Below are positions 8,467-17,429 of a stretch of DNA of 58,380 bases, piece by piece. This DNA comes from Bradyrhizobium centrolobii. GTDB taxonomy: Bacteria > Pseudomonadota > Alphaproteobacteria > Rhizobiales > Xanthobacteraceae. The stretch's first letter is position 1; every line of letters starts with the position of its first letter. The position numbers and the translations under genes were made by a program. The stretch covers positions 1-58,380 of the forward strand of contig NZ_LUUB01000013.1 in NCBI RefSeq assembly GCF_001641635.1, in the 5' to 3' direction. The notes under the pieces are model-generated. The model was not told where the DNA came from. It worked only from the letters and a program-made list of their open reading frames with translations, and did no database searches.

Positions 8467-9957
8467 TCAGCTCGGTTCGCGCAATTTCCCTGCGCAACCT
8501 GGCACACTGAACTTCTGCGCGGTTGCGCGACATTGAATCTCTTGCATCACAGGAATTGTCTCCCGGCATGCGCCCGCGAGCGAGCGGTTCAGCTGCGCTC
8601 CGCCATCTTCAGCCGTTGCTCTTTTGCCTTGATGGAACGACCTGCAGTCGAACTCGCCAAGCGTCCTTAGGAGCAGCGACCATGCCGAAAGCCCCTGCGC
8701 AGGCGACGTGAGGTGAAAGAACTCGTTTGTCGCATGAACGTCCTCGTCAGGGAGATTGAAGCCGAACATCAGCGTCTGCACGCCGAGCAACTCTTCGAAG
8801 ATGACCGTAATTGGTACCGTCGCGCCGAGCCGAACAAGAATTGGATCCCTTCCCGTTGTTTTGCGGAGAACCTTCCTCGCCGCAACGACGAGTGGAGGGT
8901 CGGATGGCAGGCTGAAAGCCTCCGCCTCCGTCCCGGGATCGTCGATCATGAGGTCAATACCCTTCGGGATAACGGATTGCAGATGGGCCTTCAGTGCCGC
9001 GACGGCTTTCTCGACCCTCTGTCCCAGTACTGTTCTCAACGAAAGTTTTGCGTGCGCGACATTTGGAATAATCGTTTTGATGCCTGTGCCGGTATACCCA
9101 CTCCACACGCCATTGATGTCGATGGCCGGGCGCAATGTGAGCAGCTCGCGGGCCGTATACCCCAGCTCGCCATGAGCATGGCCCGCAACTTCCCGGGTGA
9201 ATTCAGCCTCATCGAACGGAAACCGGGCCGCCTGTTCGCGAGCATCGCTTGTTGGCTCTGGCACCCCCGCGATCAACTCCGGCACCGCAATCGCTCCGCT
9301 ATCATCATGTAATGTTGCAATAGTTCGCGCCATCTCATGCGCGGTGTTTCTGACAGCTCCACAGCAGCGTCCCGAATGAAGATCTTTTGCGGCCGTTTTG
9401 ATCGAAAACTTCAATTCGTCAGGTCCACGGCAGCCAAAGTTTATCGTCGGAATATCATTGCTCGCGCGCCCACCGTCCGCCGAAATCAGCGCATCAGCCT
9501 GGAGCAGAGGGTGGTAGCGATCGACGATCTTACGCAGACTTGCGCTACCGCTCTCTTCCTCGCCCTCAAGAAAGACTTTGGCGTTCACAGGACAGGCGCC
9601 GCGGACCTTCAAAAAGCCCTCGATCGTTTCAAGTGTCGACTCAAAAGCGAGCGTTACCCACGCTTCGACCGGATCGGGAGGCATTACATCATAATGATCG
9701 TAAACCAGGATTGTTGGCTTGCTTGGCGCGCCCTCCCAGGCTCCGTAAACCGCCGGACGGCCGCCTCCGTCTAAAAGCTCGACGTCGCTCAGTCCCATGC
9801 TTTCGAGCCACCTCAAAAGGAAGTTTCGCGCCTGGCGCATTCCTCCTTCAAACGCTGGATCAGTTTTTGCGCTCGGTATGCGAAGAAACGCGCAGAGCCT
9901 CGCCATGATTTGGTTTTCGCGCATCAACAGATGGCGGGCAACGTCGTCCTCATCCAT
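8467..9957 (-). CDS. M20-family peptidase homologue lacking the DDKG metal-binding segment
   Basis: A 496-aa protein of the M20/dipeptidase group (zinc-dependent hydrolases of peptides or acylated amino acids). It keeps DHYDV near residues 87-91 (metal His and Asp), EGEEESGS near 131-138 (catalytic and metal Glu) and a C-terminal half with the dimerisation domain. Between FES (about 104-106) and TLETIEGFLKVRGACPVN about 25 residues are missing relative to the family, including the usual DDKGQ with the bridging-metal Asp. The frame remains open, so the loss is an in-frame deletion. The C-terminus carries about 60 unfamiliar residues after GEFDC. The start at 9957 follows AGGAATCGGAAA. The gene lies 139 nt upstream of the binding-protein gene. 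Activity is doubtful. Confidence 0.8.
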   Translation of the reverse strand: MDEDDVARHLLMRENQIMARLCAFLRIPSAKTDPAFEGGMRQARNFLLRWLESMGLSDVELLDGGGRPAVYGAWEGAPSKPTILVYDHYDVMPPDPVEAWVTLAFESTLETIEGFLKVRGACPVNAKVFLEGEEESGSASLRKIVDRYHPLLQADALISADGGRASNDIPTINFGCRGPDELKFSIKTAAKDLHSGRCCGAVRNTAHEMARTIATLHDDSGAIAVPELIAGVPEPTSDAREQAARFPFDEAEFTREVAGHAHGELGYTARELLTLRPAIDINGVWSGYTGTGIKTIIPNVAHAKLSLRTVLGQRVEKAVAALKAHLQSVIPKGIDLMIDDPGTEAEAFSLPSDPPLVVAARKVLRKTTGRDPILVRLGATVPITVIFEELLGVQTLMFGFNLPDEDVHATNEFFHLTSPAQGLSAWSLLLRTLGEFDCRSFHQGKRATAEDGGAQLNRSLAGACRETIPVMQEIQCRATAQKFSVPGCAGKLREPS

Positions 9958-10827
9958 TTTCCGATTCCTGTGACACACGAGCCCTGAAATCTGCGCCAAG
10001 TGGGCAGGCCCAATCGAGCAATAGCTGTGCCAACGCCTTCGAGCGTATCAAAGCCATGATTTCGCTCGAAACATTTCGTGGGCGACGGACAGCGGCCGGT
10101 GTTTTGAATCCGACAGTCGCTCTACCGGTGTCCGAAACGGAACAATAATCCCCCGAGGTTTCAACGAAAACGTCGTTGGTTCAATTGTCGTGGCGGCCCG
10201 TGGAATTGAGTCTGCTAGCCAAACGGCCAGATGCAAGGATTCGCGACGGAACAGTCCCAATTCGCTGGAAATGAAAACTACCCAACAGGGACAGCAGCTT
10301 GGGCCCAAATGACGGGTGACCGACACGGGCCCTTCGTCGGGGTTGTCCGCTCAACGGCAGTCCAGTGATACATCGTGGAAATTGCGTGGCGCGCAGAAGC
10401 GATCGCATTGCTCAATCTGGCCTCGGCCTCAGCGTATTCTCCATCAATGTCGAGATCGGAGGTTCCCGTCGAAGCTCGCGCATCGCAAGCGCAGACTGAT
10501 CGCGTTGGCCCGCCGGTTCTCGCCGCCGCCCCGTTAGCTACAGGGACCAGCACGCCCACTACGAGAAGGAAATACATCGCGCATGGACCTTCATCGTATC
10601 AGTTGCAACCCTGCTTTGGCATCGCAACTCAACAGGCGGCTTGAAGTAATCGCTCAACGCACGGAGCCTTGCGGTGCGCACACCGAAGAAATGGGAACAT
10701 TCAACCAGACCGATCGCGTTCAGATGGCATGCACTTGATTTCTTGCATTTGAGAGCGAATGGCATATGGATTGCTTGGCGCATACCGGAATCGTCATCCT
10801 TCACGCGAAGCAACCTTGCGAGGGAAT
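9958..10827. other. Gene-poor stretch with one doubtful small ORF
   Basis: About 870 nt between divergently oriented genes. The only frame that stands out is on the minus strand at 10278-10577 (99 aa). Its first 19 residues, MYFLLVVGVLVPVANGAAA, look like a signal peptide, but the ribosome binding site is poor and the rest resembles nothing I know. The promoters of the peptidase and peroxiredoxin genes must lie here; no clear boxes were seen. Confidence 0.4.
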
Positions 10828-11382
10828 ATGCCTACAGTCGGAAGTAAGTTGCCGTCGTTCGAAATTACCGGCGTGAAGCCCGGCTTTCACGCGCACGAGG
10901 AGAACGGGCAGAGCGCGTTCGAGACGCTGACCGAAAAGAGCTTCCCCGGGAAATGGAAGATCATCTTCTTTTATCCCAGGGATTTCACATTTATCTGTCC
11001 GACAGAAATAGCCGAGTTCGCCCGCTTAGCCAAGGATTTTACCCAGCGTGATGCGACCGTGCTGGGCGGCTCGACCGACAATGAGTTCTGCAAACTCGCC
11101 TGGCGGCGCGAGCACAAGGACCTGCACCATCTGCCTATATGGCAGTTCGCGGACACCAAGGGCGCGCTGGTAGATGGGCTTGGCGTACGGGCGCCTGAGG
11201 GGTTCGCCAATCGCTACACTTTTATCGTCGCCCCCGACAACATCATCCAGCACATATATGCGACCAACCTAAATATTGGCCGTAGCCCGAGGGACACGTT
11301 GCGTGTACTGGATGCTCTGCAAACCGACGCACTCTGCCCCTGCGATCGCGAGATTGGCGGCGAAACGCTGAAGGTCGCCTGA
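10828..11382 (+). CDS. Peroxiredoxin (AhpC/TSA family)
   Basis: A 184-aa thiol peroxidase that reduces H2O2 and organic hydroperoxides in the cytoplasm. The peroxidatic Cys57 lies in FYPRDFTFICPTE, the classic motif, with the conserved Arg in the downstream region. The C-terminus has CPCDREIGGETL (Cys170 and Cys172), a probable resolving cysteine, in a CPC arrangement seen in a subgroup of AhpC-like proteins. The ATG at 10828 is preceded by GAGGGAAT, better than an in-frame start 23 codons upstream. No reductase gene (ahpD or ahpF) lies nearby. In rhizobia such enzymes help withstand peroxide during infection and nitrogen fixation; that role is inference. Confidence 0.93.
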   Translation: MPTVGSKLPSFEITGVKPGFHAHEENGQSAFETLTEKSFPGKWKIIFFYPRDFTFICPTEIAEFARLAKDFTQRDATVLGGSTDNEFCKLAWRREHKDLHHLPIWQFADTKGALVDGLGVRAPEGFANRYTFIVAPDNIIQHIYATNLNIGRSPRDTLRVLDALQTDALCPCDREIGGETLKVA

Positions 11383-11572
11383 GGCAGCGGGTCAATCGAG
11401 CAGTTGAAGGCCTAAGGCGGCACTTTACATTTGCCACCGACAACTCAAGAGGTGTGTTTCGACCGCGATATTCCTCTCCCTATTCGGAGATTAGACGCCC
11501 AAACATTGATCGATCAGGCGCCCGTTACAGACCGATCGACAAAAACGTGGCATGAGAGCGACATTACCCGTA

Positions 11573-12109
11573 TCACACGGGCAGACGCATCGAAATGTCA
11601 GTGCTCGCAAAGGTCCTATCCGGCGTTAAGATCTCCATGTCGACCACGCGCATTGATGCACGTCGATCTTCATAAATGTACCGCACGTGCCAAAGCGGCC
11701 CTATGTCCGGTGTGAAACTGAAATCACCCGAATCTAGCGCTCTCGCGATCATACGAACAGCGTCACTGTTGCTGATTGGCAACGAGAACGCCGCGTCGAT
11801 AAGTGCCGCCAGGCTCACGCGCTCTGCAAGTAGCGCACGCGCAACGTTGTCGCCGCGGACGCGCCGCAACGTTGAGACAATTGCCGCTACGGCGTCAGGA
11901 TCTTTCAAAGACACAGTGGGCAAGCCTTCTTGAGCCGAGCATAGTGTGCCGAAGCCCGCACATGCCGCAAGTCCGCGGTGATGTCCGACGACCATGACCA
12001 ACCAGTTGGGTAGTGGCCGCTCCACCGACAGAAGCCGATAGTTTGGGTTGGTGTTTCCAGCCCCGGTGAACAGAGCCGTCGGAGACCGGGTACTGAGTAG
12101 AGCGCTCAA
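11573..12109 (-). CDS. Hypothetical protein
   Basis: I do not recognise this family. The frame spans 178 codons from a TTG; a later ATG at 11995 (MVVGHHRGLAACAG) is an alternative start. No signal peptide or membrane helix is obvious. The middle is Ala/Leu/Arg rich and looks helical (DPDAVAAIVSTLRRVRG), and the C-terminus has WHVRYIYEDRRASMRVVDME, which looks like a beta-hairpin. It lies downstream of the DUF3223 pseudogene in the same orientation with 172 nt between, so it could be a distant part of that unit, but nothing proves this. Confidence 0.45.
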   Translation of the reverse strand: MSALLSTRSPTALFTGAGNTNPNYRLLSVERPLPNWLVMVVGHHRGLAACAGFGTLCSAQEGLPTVSLKDPDAVAAIVSTLRRVRGDNVARALLAERVSLAALIDAAFSLPISNSDAVRMIARALDSGDFSFTPDIGPLWHVRYIYEDRRASMRVVDMEILTPDRTFASTDISMRLPV

Positions 12110-12281
12110 TTTTCTGCAGCTCAGCGATCGCGCAGGTCAAGGATGCTTCGCGCGGAGGGGACCAGGTCGTTGGAATCAGGCAGACCGCGCCAATTGTCCA
12201 GCCAGGACCGCTTCGGACCAGGCCGCGTCAGCCTTTCGGCACTGGCAGACGTGATTTTGCGCCGGCATTCGCCGATATAAC

Positions 12282-13062
12282 CTACAAAGTGACGCACCCA
12301 GCCCTTTGTCGGTTGCGGCTCGCCTTTGACAGATTGATGCTATCCTTCACAAAATCGAGCTGCACGACACTCGCATGGTAGCGACGAAATGCTTCGCAAA
12401 GTTCGCTGTCGGTCACTTCGGGCGCCACTCGATTGTCCTGTCCCGTCGTCAGCGACAGATCATCCAGCGATAGCCCATGGCCGCAGAGGAACGTTGTGAC
12501 GATCACCTCCAAAGTCATAGGAGGACGATGGTCCATGTGCCCTTGGTCGCGTCCGATGCGTTCGCCAGTCGCGGCGCAGGTGACAAGGCCCGCCGAACCG
12601 CTGTGCTCAGCAAAAACATGTATCACGTGCCTTGTAAAGATCGAACCTAATGGCTCGCCTGAAATCTTGGCTGACCTCCAACTCGCGACTCGGAGCACGT
12701 TGAGAGATGCGGTGCAGATACGAAAAATCTGCACCGCTTCCATCGACACGAATAATGCGGAAGCATTGCGTCCCGTGTTCGGTCATGACCAGTTCGAAAT
12801 GGCTGACCCCGCATCCTACTTTCGACGCGTATTCGGTATGCCGCTCCAGCAAGGCGACGATATCTAACCCGTCCTCACCGCTTACTCGTTGACCCGGAGT
12901 ATAGCGATTGAACATCGCCTTAAAGACGACGAGCGTCAACTTGCTTGGCGAAACTTCGTGTCGCCTGTTCAACCGGCTTTGAACGTCCCATTTAGACTGA
13001 TCCTTCTGCAAGTATGAGCGCCGGGATTTCCAGAAATTCAAATTGGGCTTCACATCCACCAT
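12282..13062 (-). pseudogene. DUF3223-family protein with one frameshift
   Basis: Two overlapping frames together make one protein. The first carries the DUF3223 core (MFNRYTPGQRVSGEDG, LLERHTEYASKVGCGVSHFE, FRIIRVDGSGADFSY) and then runs into a stop at YKARDTCFC. The second continues with HSGSAGLVTCAATGERI, GHMDHRPPMTLEVIV and EAFRRYHASVVQL, the usual tail of these proteins. The shift lies in or beside a run of five T at about 12625, so a sequencing or assembly error is possible. The domain is shared with plant DCL and Pol IV/V C-terminal regions; in bacteria its role is not established to my knowledge. The 5' end overlaps the ATPase gene by about 70 nt unless a later start is used, so the two are probably cotranscribed. 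Confidence 0.7.
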
Positions 13063-15493
13063 GCGCGCAGATGGGCTTCTTTAGAGTGATCGGCCTCTGG
13101 AATTTGGTGCGTTTACACTTTGGACAGGAAAACTGTGCCCGGAACGCCTTGAACTCATCCCAGCGGGCGCGTTCGTCCCCAATCGAGCCATCGCCGTAAG
13201 GACCATCCTGAAAATGACTGCCGAAATTCTCAATCTCGCCCTTCTGCAAGCTGGCCAGGAAGCGATTATTGACGCCCGCAACCGGCTGCGGATCCAATTT
13301 AGCTTCCTTGAGGAAGCTCGCAAGCGCCGAGGCCAGCTCACCGCGCTCGTACGAATAGGCTCTTTCCAGGGCACGTATCCGCAGGCTCACGCCAAACTCA
13401 CGACAGATTTTAAGCAACCATTCTTCCTCGGCTTGACGCATCTCGTTGGCCGCTGACTGTCCACCATCCCAACGCGCCTTGATCATCTCGTCACTTACCT
13501 TGTGATCGGCAAAACAAGGTCCATGTGTGGGATCAAGACGAATGACCCGCGTGAACTGCCAATTGTTCACCTCTTGCTGATCCTTCAGATAGTTGAAGAA
13601 CCGTTCGTCATGGGTGGTGATCAGGATCTGGCAATCGCTAAATTTGGTAGCAATAAGAGCGGCAATCGTCCGTCGATGGTCGGCATCATAGGAGGTGACG
13701 ATATCGTCGAGTGCGATGATCGGCGCCGATTTATTGAACTGCTTAATCGCTGCTAGCCGCAAGGCGAGCGCCACCGAATGGATCTGAGAATCGCTTAAGT
13801 ACCCGCCGGGCTGCACGCCTGGACGGTTCCCTGCAAAGTCGATGAGGAGGCTAAGCCGCTGTTGATTCGTATCATCTTCAGCCGGCAGTTCAAAACGAAT
13901 GGGTGCCGCTCCAGGCCCCTGGATCGTTCTATAGATGTCATTCATTGGTTTCTGCAGCGTGTCGAGCAGCGCCTGCACTTTCTTGCGGATTTCTCCCGAA
14001 ATCGTCGTCGCCTGGATGATCAAAGCGTTCGAAAGCTTCTCCAGCTCCTGCTGACTCCGCGCCGCCAACAAATGCTCGGACTGCAGCTCAAGCAGACGAT
14101 CTAGCTTGGCCTTCGCTTTGGCGTAGGTGTGCTCCCCTTGATTAGCCTCGATCTCTGCTATCTTCGCGTTGATTTGGCTCAGCAGCGCCGATATCGAGGC
14201 AATGATGGCAGTTGAGGTCGGTGCCTTGCCGTTGGACCAGGATTCGACGGCGGCTTGATAGCCTTCGATCTCCATCTTGACAGCCCCATCCGCATCGGCG
14301 AGCAGTCCGGAAAGCCCCGGCAGTGCGCCGAGCAGTCGAAGCCGAGCCCGACTCACCGCTGCGTTCGCCTCGTCGAGAGCAGCCTTCGCTACAGCATAAT
14401 CGGCCAACTCGTCGAGGTGCTTGGCTATATGTGCGCGAATCCCGTCTGCGCTTCCGGCTGTCGTCTCCGCAATCGGCGTCGTGCAGACCGGACAATTTGC
14501 GAGGTTCGGGCTGTCTTCAGTAAAGAACGGCTCCACAGCCTTCCATAGAGCCTGGAAACTGGCATTTGCCGCCTTGCCACGCTCGTCCGCTTCTGTAGCG
14601 ACTGCCTTGGAGAGACCAGCGACGGCCCCCTCAAATACTGGAACGGCGCCACTGAGGGTCGTCGCCCCCGTCTCCTCATTGATGATCTCATTGAAGAGTG
14701 CTGCTGCCGCCTGTCGGGTCACGCGCAGACCCGCAAGGCCGATCTGATGCTCCTCTGCTTTCGCGCGATGACTGAGATCAGTATAGGCAGCATCGGACAC
14801 GTCCAGCGCCTTCAGCACCAGGCTTTTATCGAGCGCCGCAAGGACGATGGTATTCACATGAGCCAGAGCCGCAGCCGCGTCCCAGGCGGGAACGCTGTTA
14901 GCCGTTTCCGTAGCGAACTGCGCATCCACTCGTTTCTGGGCTGTCAGGTCCTCGGCTGCAGCCTTGACCTGAGAACGGAGCGCGCGGAGGTTCTTTTGCA
15001 GGTCGACGAGCGGTCCGAGCTGTAACCAGGTCGCAATATCGGCATAACGCTGCTCGGGCGTATGGGATTCCACAAATGTCCGCAGCGTATAGCCGCGAAT
15101 AATCGGGCTTACTGCAAAGCATTGGTACACCGATGCTGCAATCGCTGGCATCGACCGCTTCGCGCCCGCAGCTGCCCGAGTTTCACTTGTGACAGTCTTG
15201 CCAGTGACGAAGCCGATCGTCACGGCCGGAGTGAGCTTTGCATCCTTGGCCAGATTGTGCGCCAAGGCGACAATACCCGCATTGTTGTTACTCGTCCGGA
15301 TGCCAAGCCGCTCAAGCGTGCCATCTTTCGAGAACATGAATTCCAGCGCGTCAATCATGCTGGATTTGCCGTGTCCATTTGGCGCGAAGATTGCAAGACA
15401 CCGCTTCTTCGAAAAGTCGAACGTTGTTGGTTGTAGGAAGGCTCGAAATGCCGTGAGCCCCAGCGTTCGAATAAAGTAGGGCGCATCAGCCAT
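12992..15493 (-). CDS. Rad50/SMC-like AAA ATPase with central CxxC hook and C-terminal zinc ribbon
   Basis: An 833-aa ATPase of the SMC/RecF/Rad50 class. Walker A is APNGHGKSSMIDALEF (about 37-52). Long Ala/Glu/Lys-rich coiled-coil arms flank CPVCTTPIAE (about 334-343), placed like a Rad50 zinc hook. The second half has the ABC signature YLSDSQIHSVALALRLA (about 568-584), Walker B with D-loop IIALDDIVTSYD and H-motif ILITTHDERF. Near residue 790 CPKCKRTKF and then CAHGGC form a probable zinc ribbon, unusual for housekeeping SMC proteins. Such proteins hold or track DNA and are common in defence operons. It overlaps an upstream 74-aa gene by 8 nt and a downstream DUF3223 gene. No helicase or nuclease gene is adjacent. 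Specific function is unknown. Confidence 0.85.
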   Translation of the reverse strand: MADAPYFIRTLGLTAFRAFLQPTTFDFSKKRCLAIFAPNGHGKSSMIDALEFMFSKDGTLERLGIRTSNNNAGIVALAHNLAKDAKLTPAVTIGFVTGKTVTSETRAAAGAKRSMPAIAASVYQCFAVSPIIRGYTLRTFVESHTPEQRYADIATWLQLGPLVDLQKNLRALRSQVKAAAEDLTAQKRVDAQFATETANSVPAWDAAAALAHVNTIVLAALDKSLVLKALDVSDAAYTDLSHRAKAEEHQIGLAGLRVTRQAAAALFNEIINEETGATTLSGAVPVFEGAVAGLSKAVATEADERGKAANASFQALWKAVEPFFTEDSPNLANCPVCTTPIAETTAGSADGIRAHIAKHLDELADYAVAKAALDEANAAVSRARLRLLGALPGLSGLLADADGAVKMEIEGYQAAVESWSNGKAPTSTAIIASISALLSQINAKIAEIEANQGEHTYAKAKAKLDRLLELQSEHLLAARSQQELEKLSNALIIQATTISGEIRKKVQALLDTLQKPMNDIYRTIQGPGAAPIRFELPAEDDTNQQRLSLLIDFAGNRPGVQPGGYLSDSQIHSVALALRLAAIKQFNKSAPIIALDDIVTSYDADHRRTIAALIATKFSDCQILITTHDERFFNYLKDQQEVNNWQFTRVIRLDPTHGPCFADHKVSDEMIKARWDGGQSAANEMRQAEEEWLLKICREFGVSLRIRALERAYSYERGELASALASFLKEAKLDPQPVAGVNNRFLASLQKGEIENFGSHFQDGPYGDGSIGDERARWDEFKAFRAQFSCPKCKRTKFQRPITLKKPICAHGGCEAQFEFLEIPALILAEGSV

Positions 15494-15710
15494 GGGCGTT
15501 ATCCTTCGGAGAGGCCGCGCGTTGAGCTGCCAGCTTCACGATCGCAGCCTTCGTCAGGCTCACCACATCCTGCGCTGGCGCGACCTGTAACAGGTGAGTG
15601 CTGATGATGTTGGCGAGCTCGGGATCGACGCCATCCTGCTTGGACAGGTGCAGCCCCAATTCCTCGATAAATACCGCCGTCGAATCTGGCGACTGTTCGT
15701 TGCTGCCCAT
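15486..15710 (-). CDS. Small protein, first gene of the SMC-like ATPase operon
   Basis: A 74-aa protein starting MGSNEQSPDSTAVFIEELGL, with GGGGTAA just before the ATG. Its stop overlaps the ATPase start by 8 nt, a strong sign of translational coupling. The sequence is predicted helical and acidic at the N-terminus (FIEELGLHLSKQDGVDPELANIIS) with a second Ala/Leu-rich helix; no signal or membrane segment. I do not recognise the family. Its size and position recall the small middle component of some ABC-ATPase defence systems, but this is inference from layout only. Confidence 0.7.
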   Translation of the reverse strand: MGSNEQSPDSTAVFIEELGLHLSKQDGVDPELANIISTHLLQVAPAQDVVSLTKAAIVKLAAQRAASPKDNAHG

Positions 15711-17429
15711 TTACCCCATATCGGTAGTTCGCGTTTGCGCGTAACCGGCCCCTTATTTTGCATCGAAATGAATTGATCGCGAAAACCCAGTCCGTCAACC
15801 TATGGCGGCCGCATCGCCCCAGATTTTGAAACTCTGCTACTCCGTTCAACAGCACGTCCGGCCTTTGATGTCCTTCTCCGAGAGTTATGGAGACACGATC
15901 GCCGATCTGAGCAAGCCCTCGCGTCGACCCGTGCCGGCGCGCGGGCCGACCTCGTCGGTTCTTCGGCGGATTCAACCCCGATTGCCTCCTTCTTGCTGGT
16001 GGTCCAAGGCAAGCAACCGAAGCCATCGTCGCCGACGTTGCGACACGAACCGAAGCAGACCTCGCGCTCGACGTTCGCAACGGCCCAAGGCGTGGTCAGT
16101 CCACCCCTCTGTCGTGTACTGCTTTCATGTCCCGGATCAAACTCATAATCAGGCCGACTGTTTATCGCGGGATATGCAGTGCAGGCTAGCGGGACACGGA
16201 GCCAGTTCGCGCAGACATTCGGCGTTTTTCCTGCCTCGATGCAGGATTCCAGCGAACGAGGGGTGCGCAGGCTTGGTCCATGCTGCGATCTCGACGACTC
16301 GCAACGTGTGCCCAGAGGAAAAATGTTCAGTCGAAGACTAAAGTTGTTCCCCCGGCCTGAGCCGTCGACCTCATAACACTCGTTAAGACTGTCCACGAAG
16401 CAGACCCGAAAATTTCGCTCTACGAAGCTTCACTGTCACAAGACCCAAACGTATTCATTGTATTCGTCGCTGCGGCCACACTTCGCCGAAGTCGACTGCC
16501 CCTCACCGGATGAGCGATCCTGTCAGGATATCAGGTCGGCGGAATTTGGCAGTGAATGGAAGACCTCAGCCAACGTGGATACACTTAGGTTCCTTGTGAA
16601 TTAGCGCGATGCTGCAAACTCCTCGAAAATTCGACAATGTGCTGCGCTGAGACGGGCTATCGAGGATGCTGTCCGGATGGTGCCAGAAACAAAGCGAACG
16701 ACTTCGCTGAAGGCATGTCTTGCCGAAAAGGTGCTAACTTTGGCCACAGCGGGCGAAACGGATTCAACTTGCCTAGCGCGTCTCGCAGTGGAGGCAGTCC
16801 AGCAGGCGTGTCCAAGCTGCGGCGGATGTGCGGGGTGGAGACCGGCAAACAATCACCCTCACAGCTCATCTGCAAAGTGATTGACCTGCTCTTTACGGGT
16901 CGACGTGGTTGGTTGGGCGGTAGGCGTGGATCGGACACCCGGTCGCTCGCGCGATATCAGGCTTCTCCTCGCATCATATCATTTCACTGCGTACGCAGCC
17001 GCAGCCTCGGGAATACAGTAAGTCAACAACCCTGCTCCGCACGTTCAACGCGCATGAATTCGCCTGGCGGTTCGGCAGAGCATCACGTCTCATGGCGCCC
17101 GCACCCTTCAAAGGCGGTTGCTACTGGTGCATCACTCTGAGTTCCGAACACCTGAGGTCATCCTGCACGACGGCCACACTCATGCGCCCGCCCGGTAGCC
17201 GCAATCATTCCGAGGACCTTCAACCGCCTTCACAGTCTCCAAGGGAGCGGATTGGACCAAGGGACGAATGAGCTCGTGGCCCCACGCGACCGGAATCACT
17301 CTCGCGAGCAACTGGCATATGGCGCCACGCATCTAATGTGTTTTCGTGGGCTGCCCGGCCGATCGCCGATCCAGCGCGGCCAGGCTCCTCAAGCCTCTGG
17401 TTTTGCATCATGATCACAGCTGCTCCCAA
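15711..17429. other. 1.7-kb gene-poor stretch
   Basis: Frames in this region overlap on both strands with no family resemblance, apart from one small plus-strand ORF listed separately. No tRNA, IS end or long repeat was recognised. The base composition is similar to its surroundings, so this is probably decayed coding DNA. Confidence 0.5.
16677..16880 (+). CDS. Small CxxCxxC protein, uncertain
   Basis: A 67-aa frame whose sequence looks protein-like. An amphipathic helix (SLKACLAEKVLTLATAGETD) is followed by LARLAVEAVQQACPSCGGCA, with three cysteines spaced for metal binding or a redox pair. The protein-like pattern continues upstream of the ATG (RRAIEDAVRM) to a stop at 16602 without a better start codon, so the gene may be truncated. 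No clear ribosome binding site precedes the ATG. The family is not recognised. Confidence 0.35.
   Translation: MVPETKRTTSLKACLAEKVLTLATAGETDSTCLARLAVEAVQQACPSCGGCAGWRPANNHPHSSSAK

Noticed and set aside
15800..16396. 198-codon minus-strand open frame
   Set aside because: Composition is Arg/Ser/Cys rich with no helix or strand pattern, no ribosome site and no family; likely chance in GC-rich DNA.
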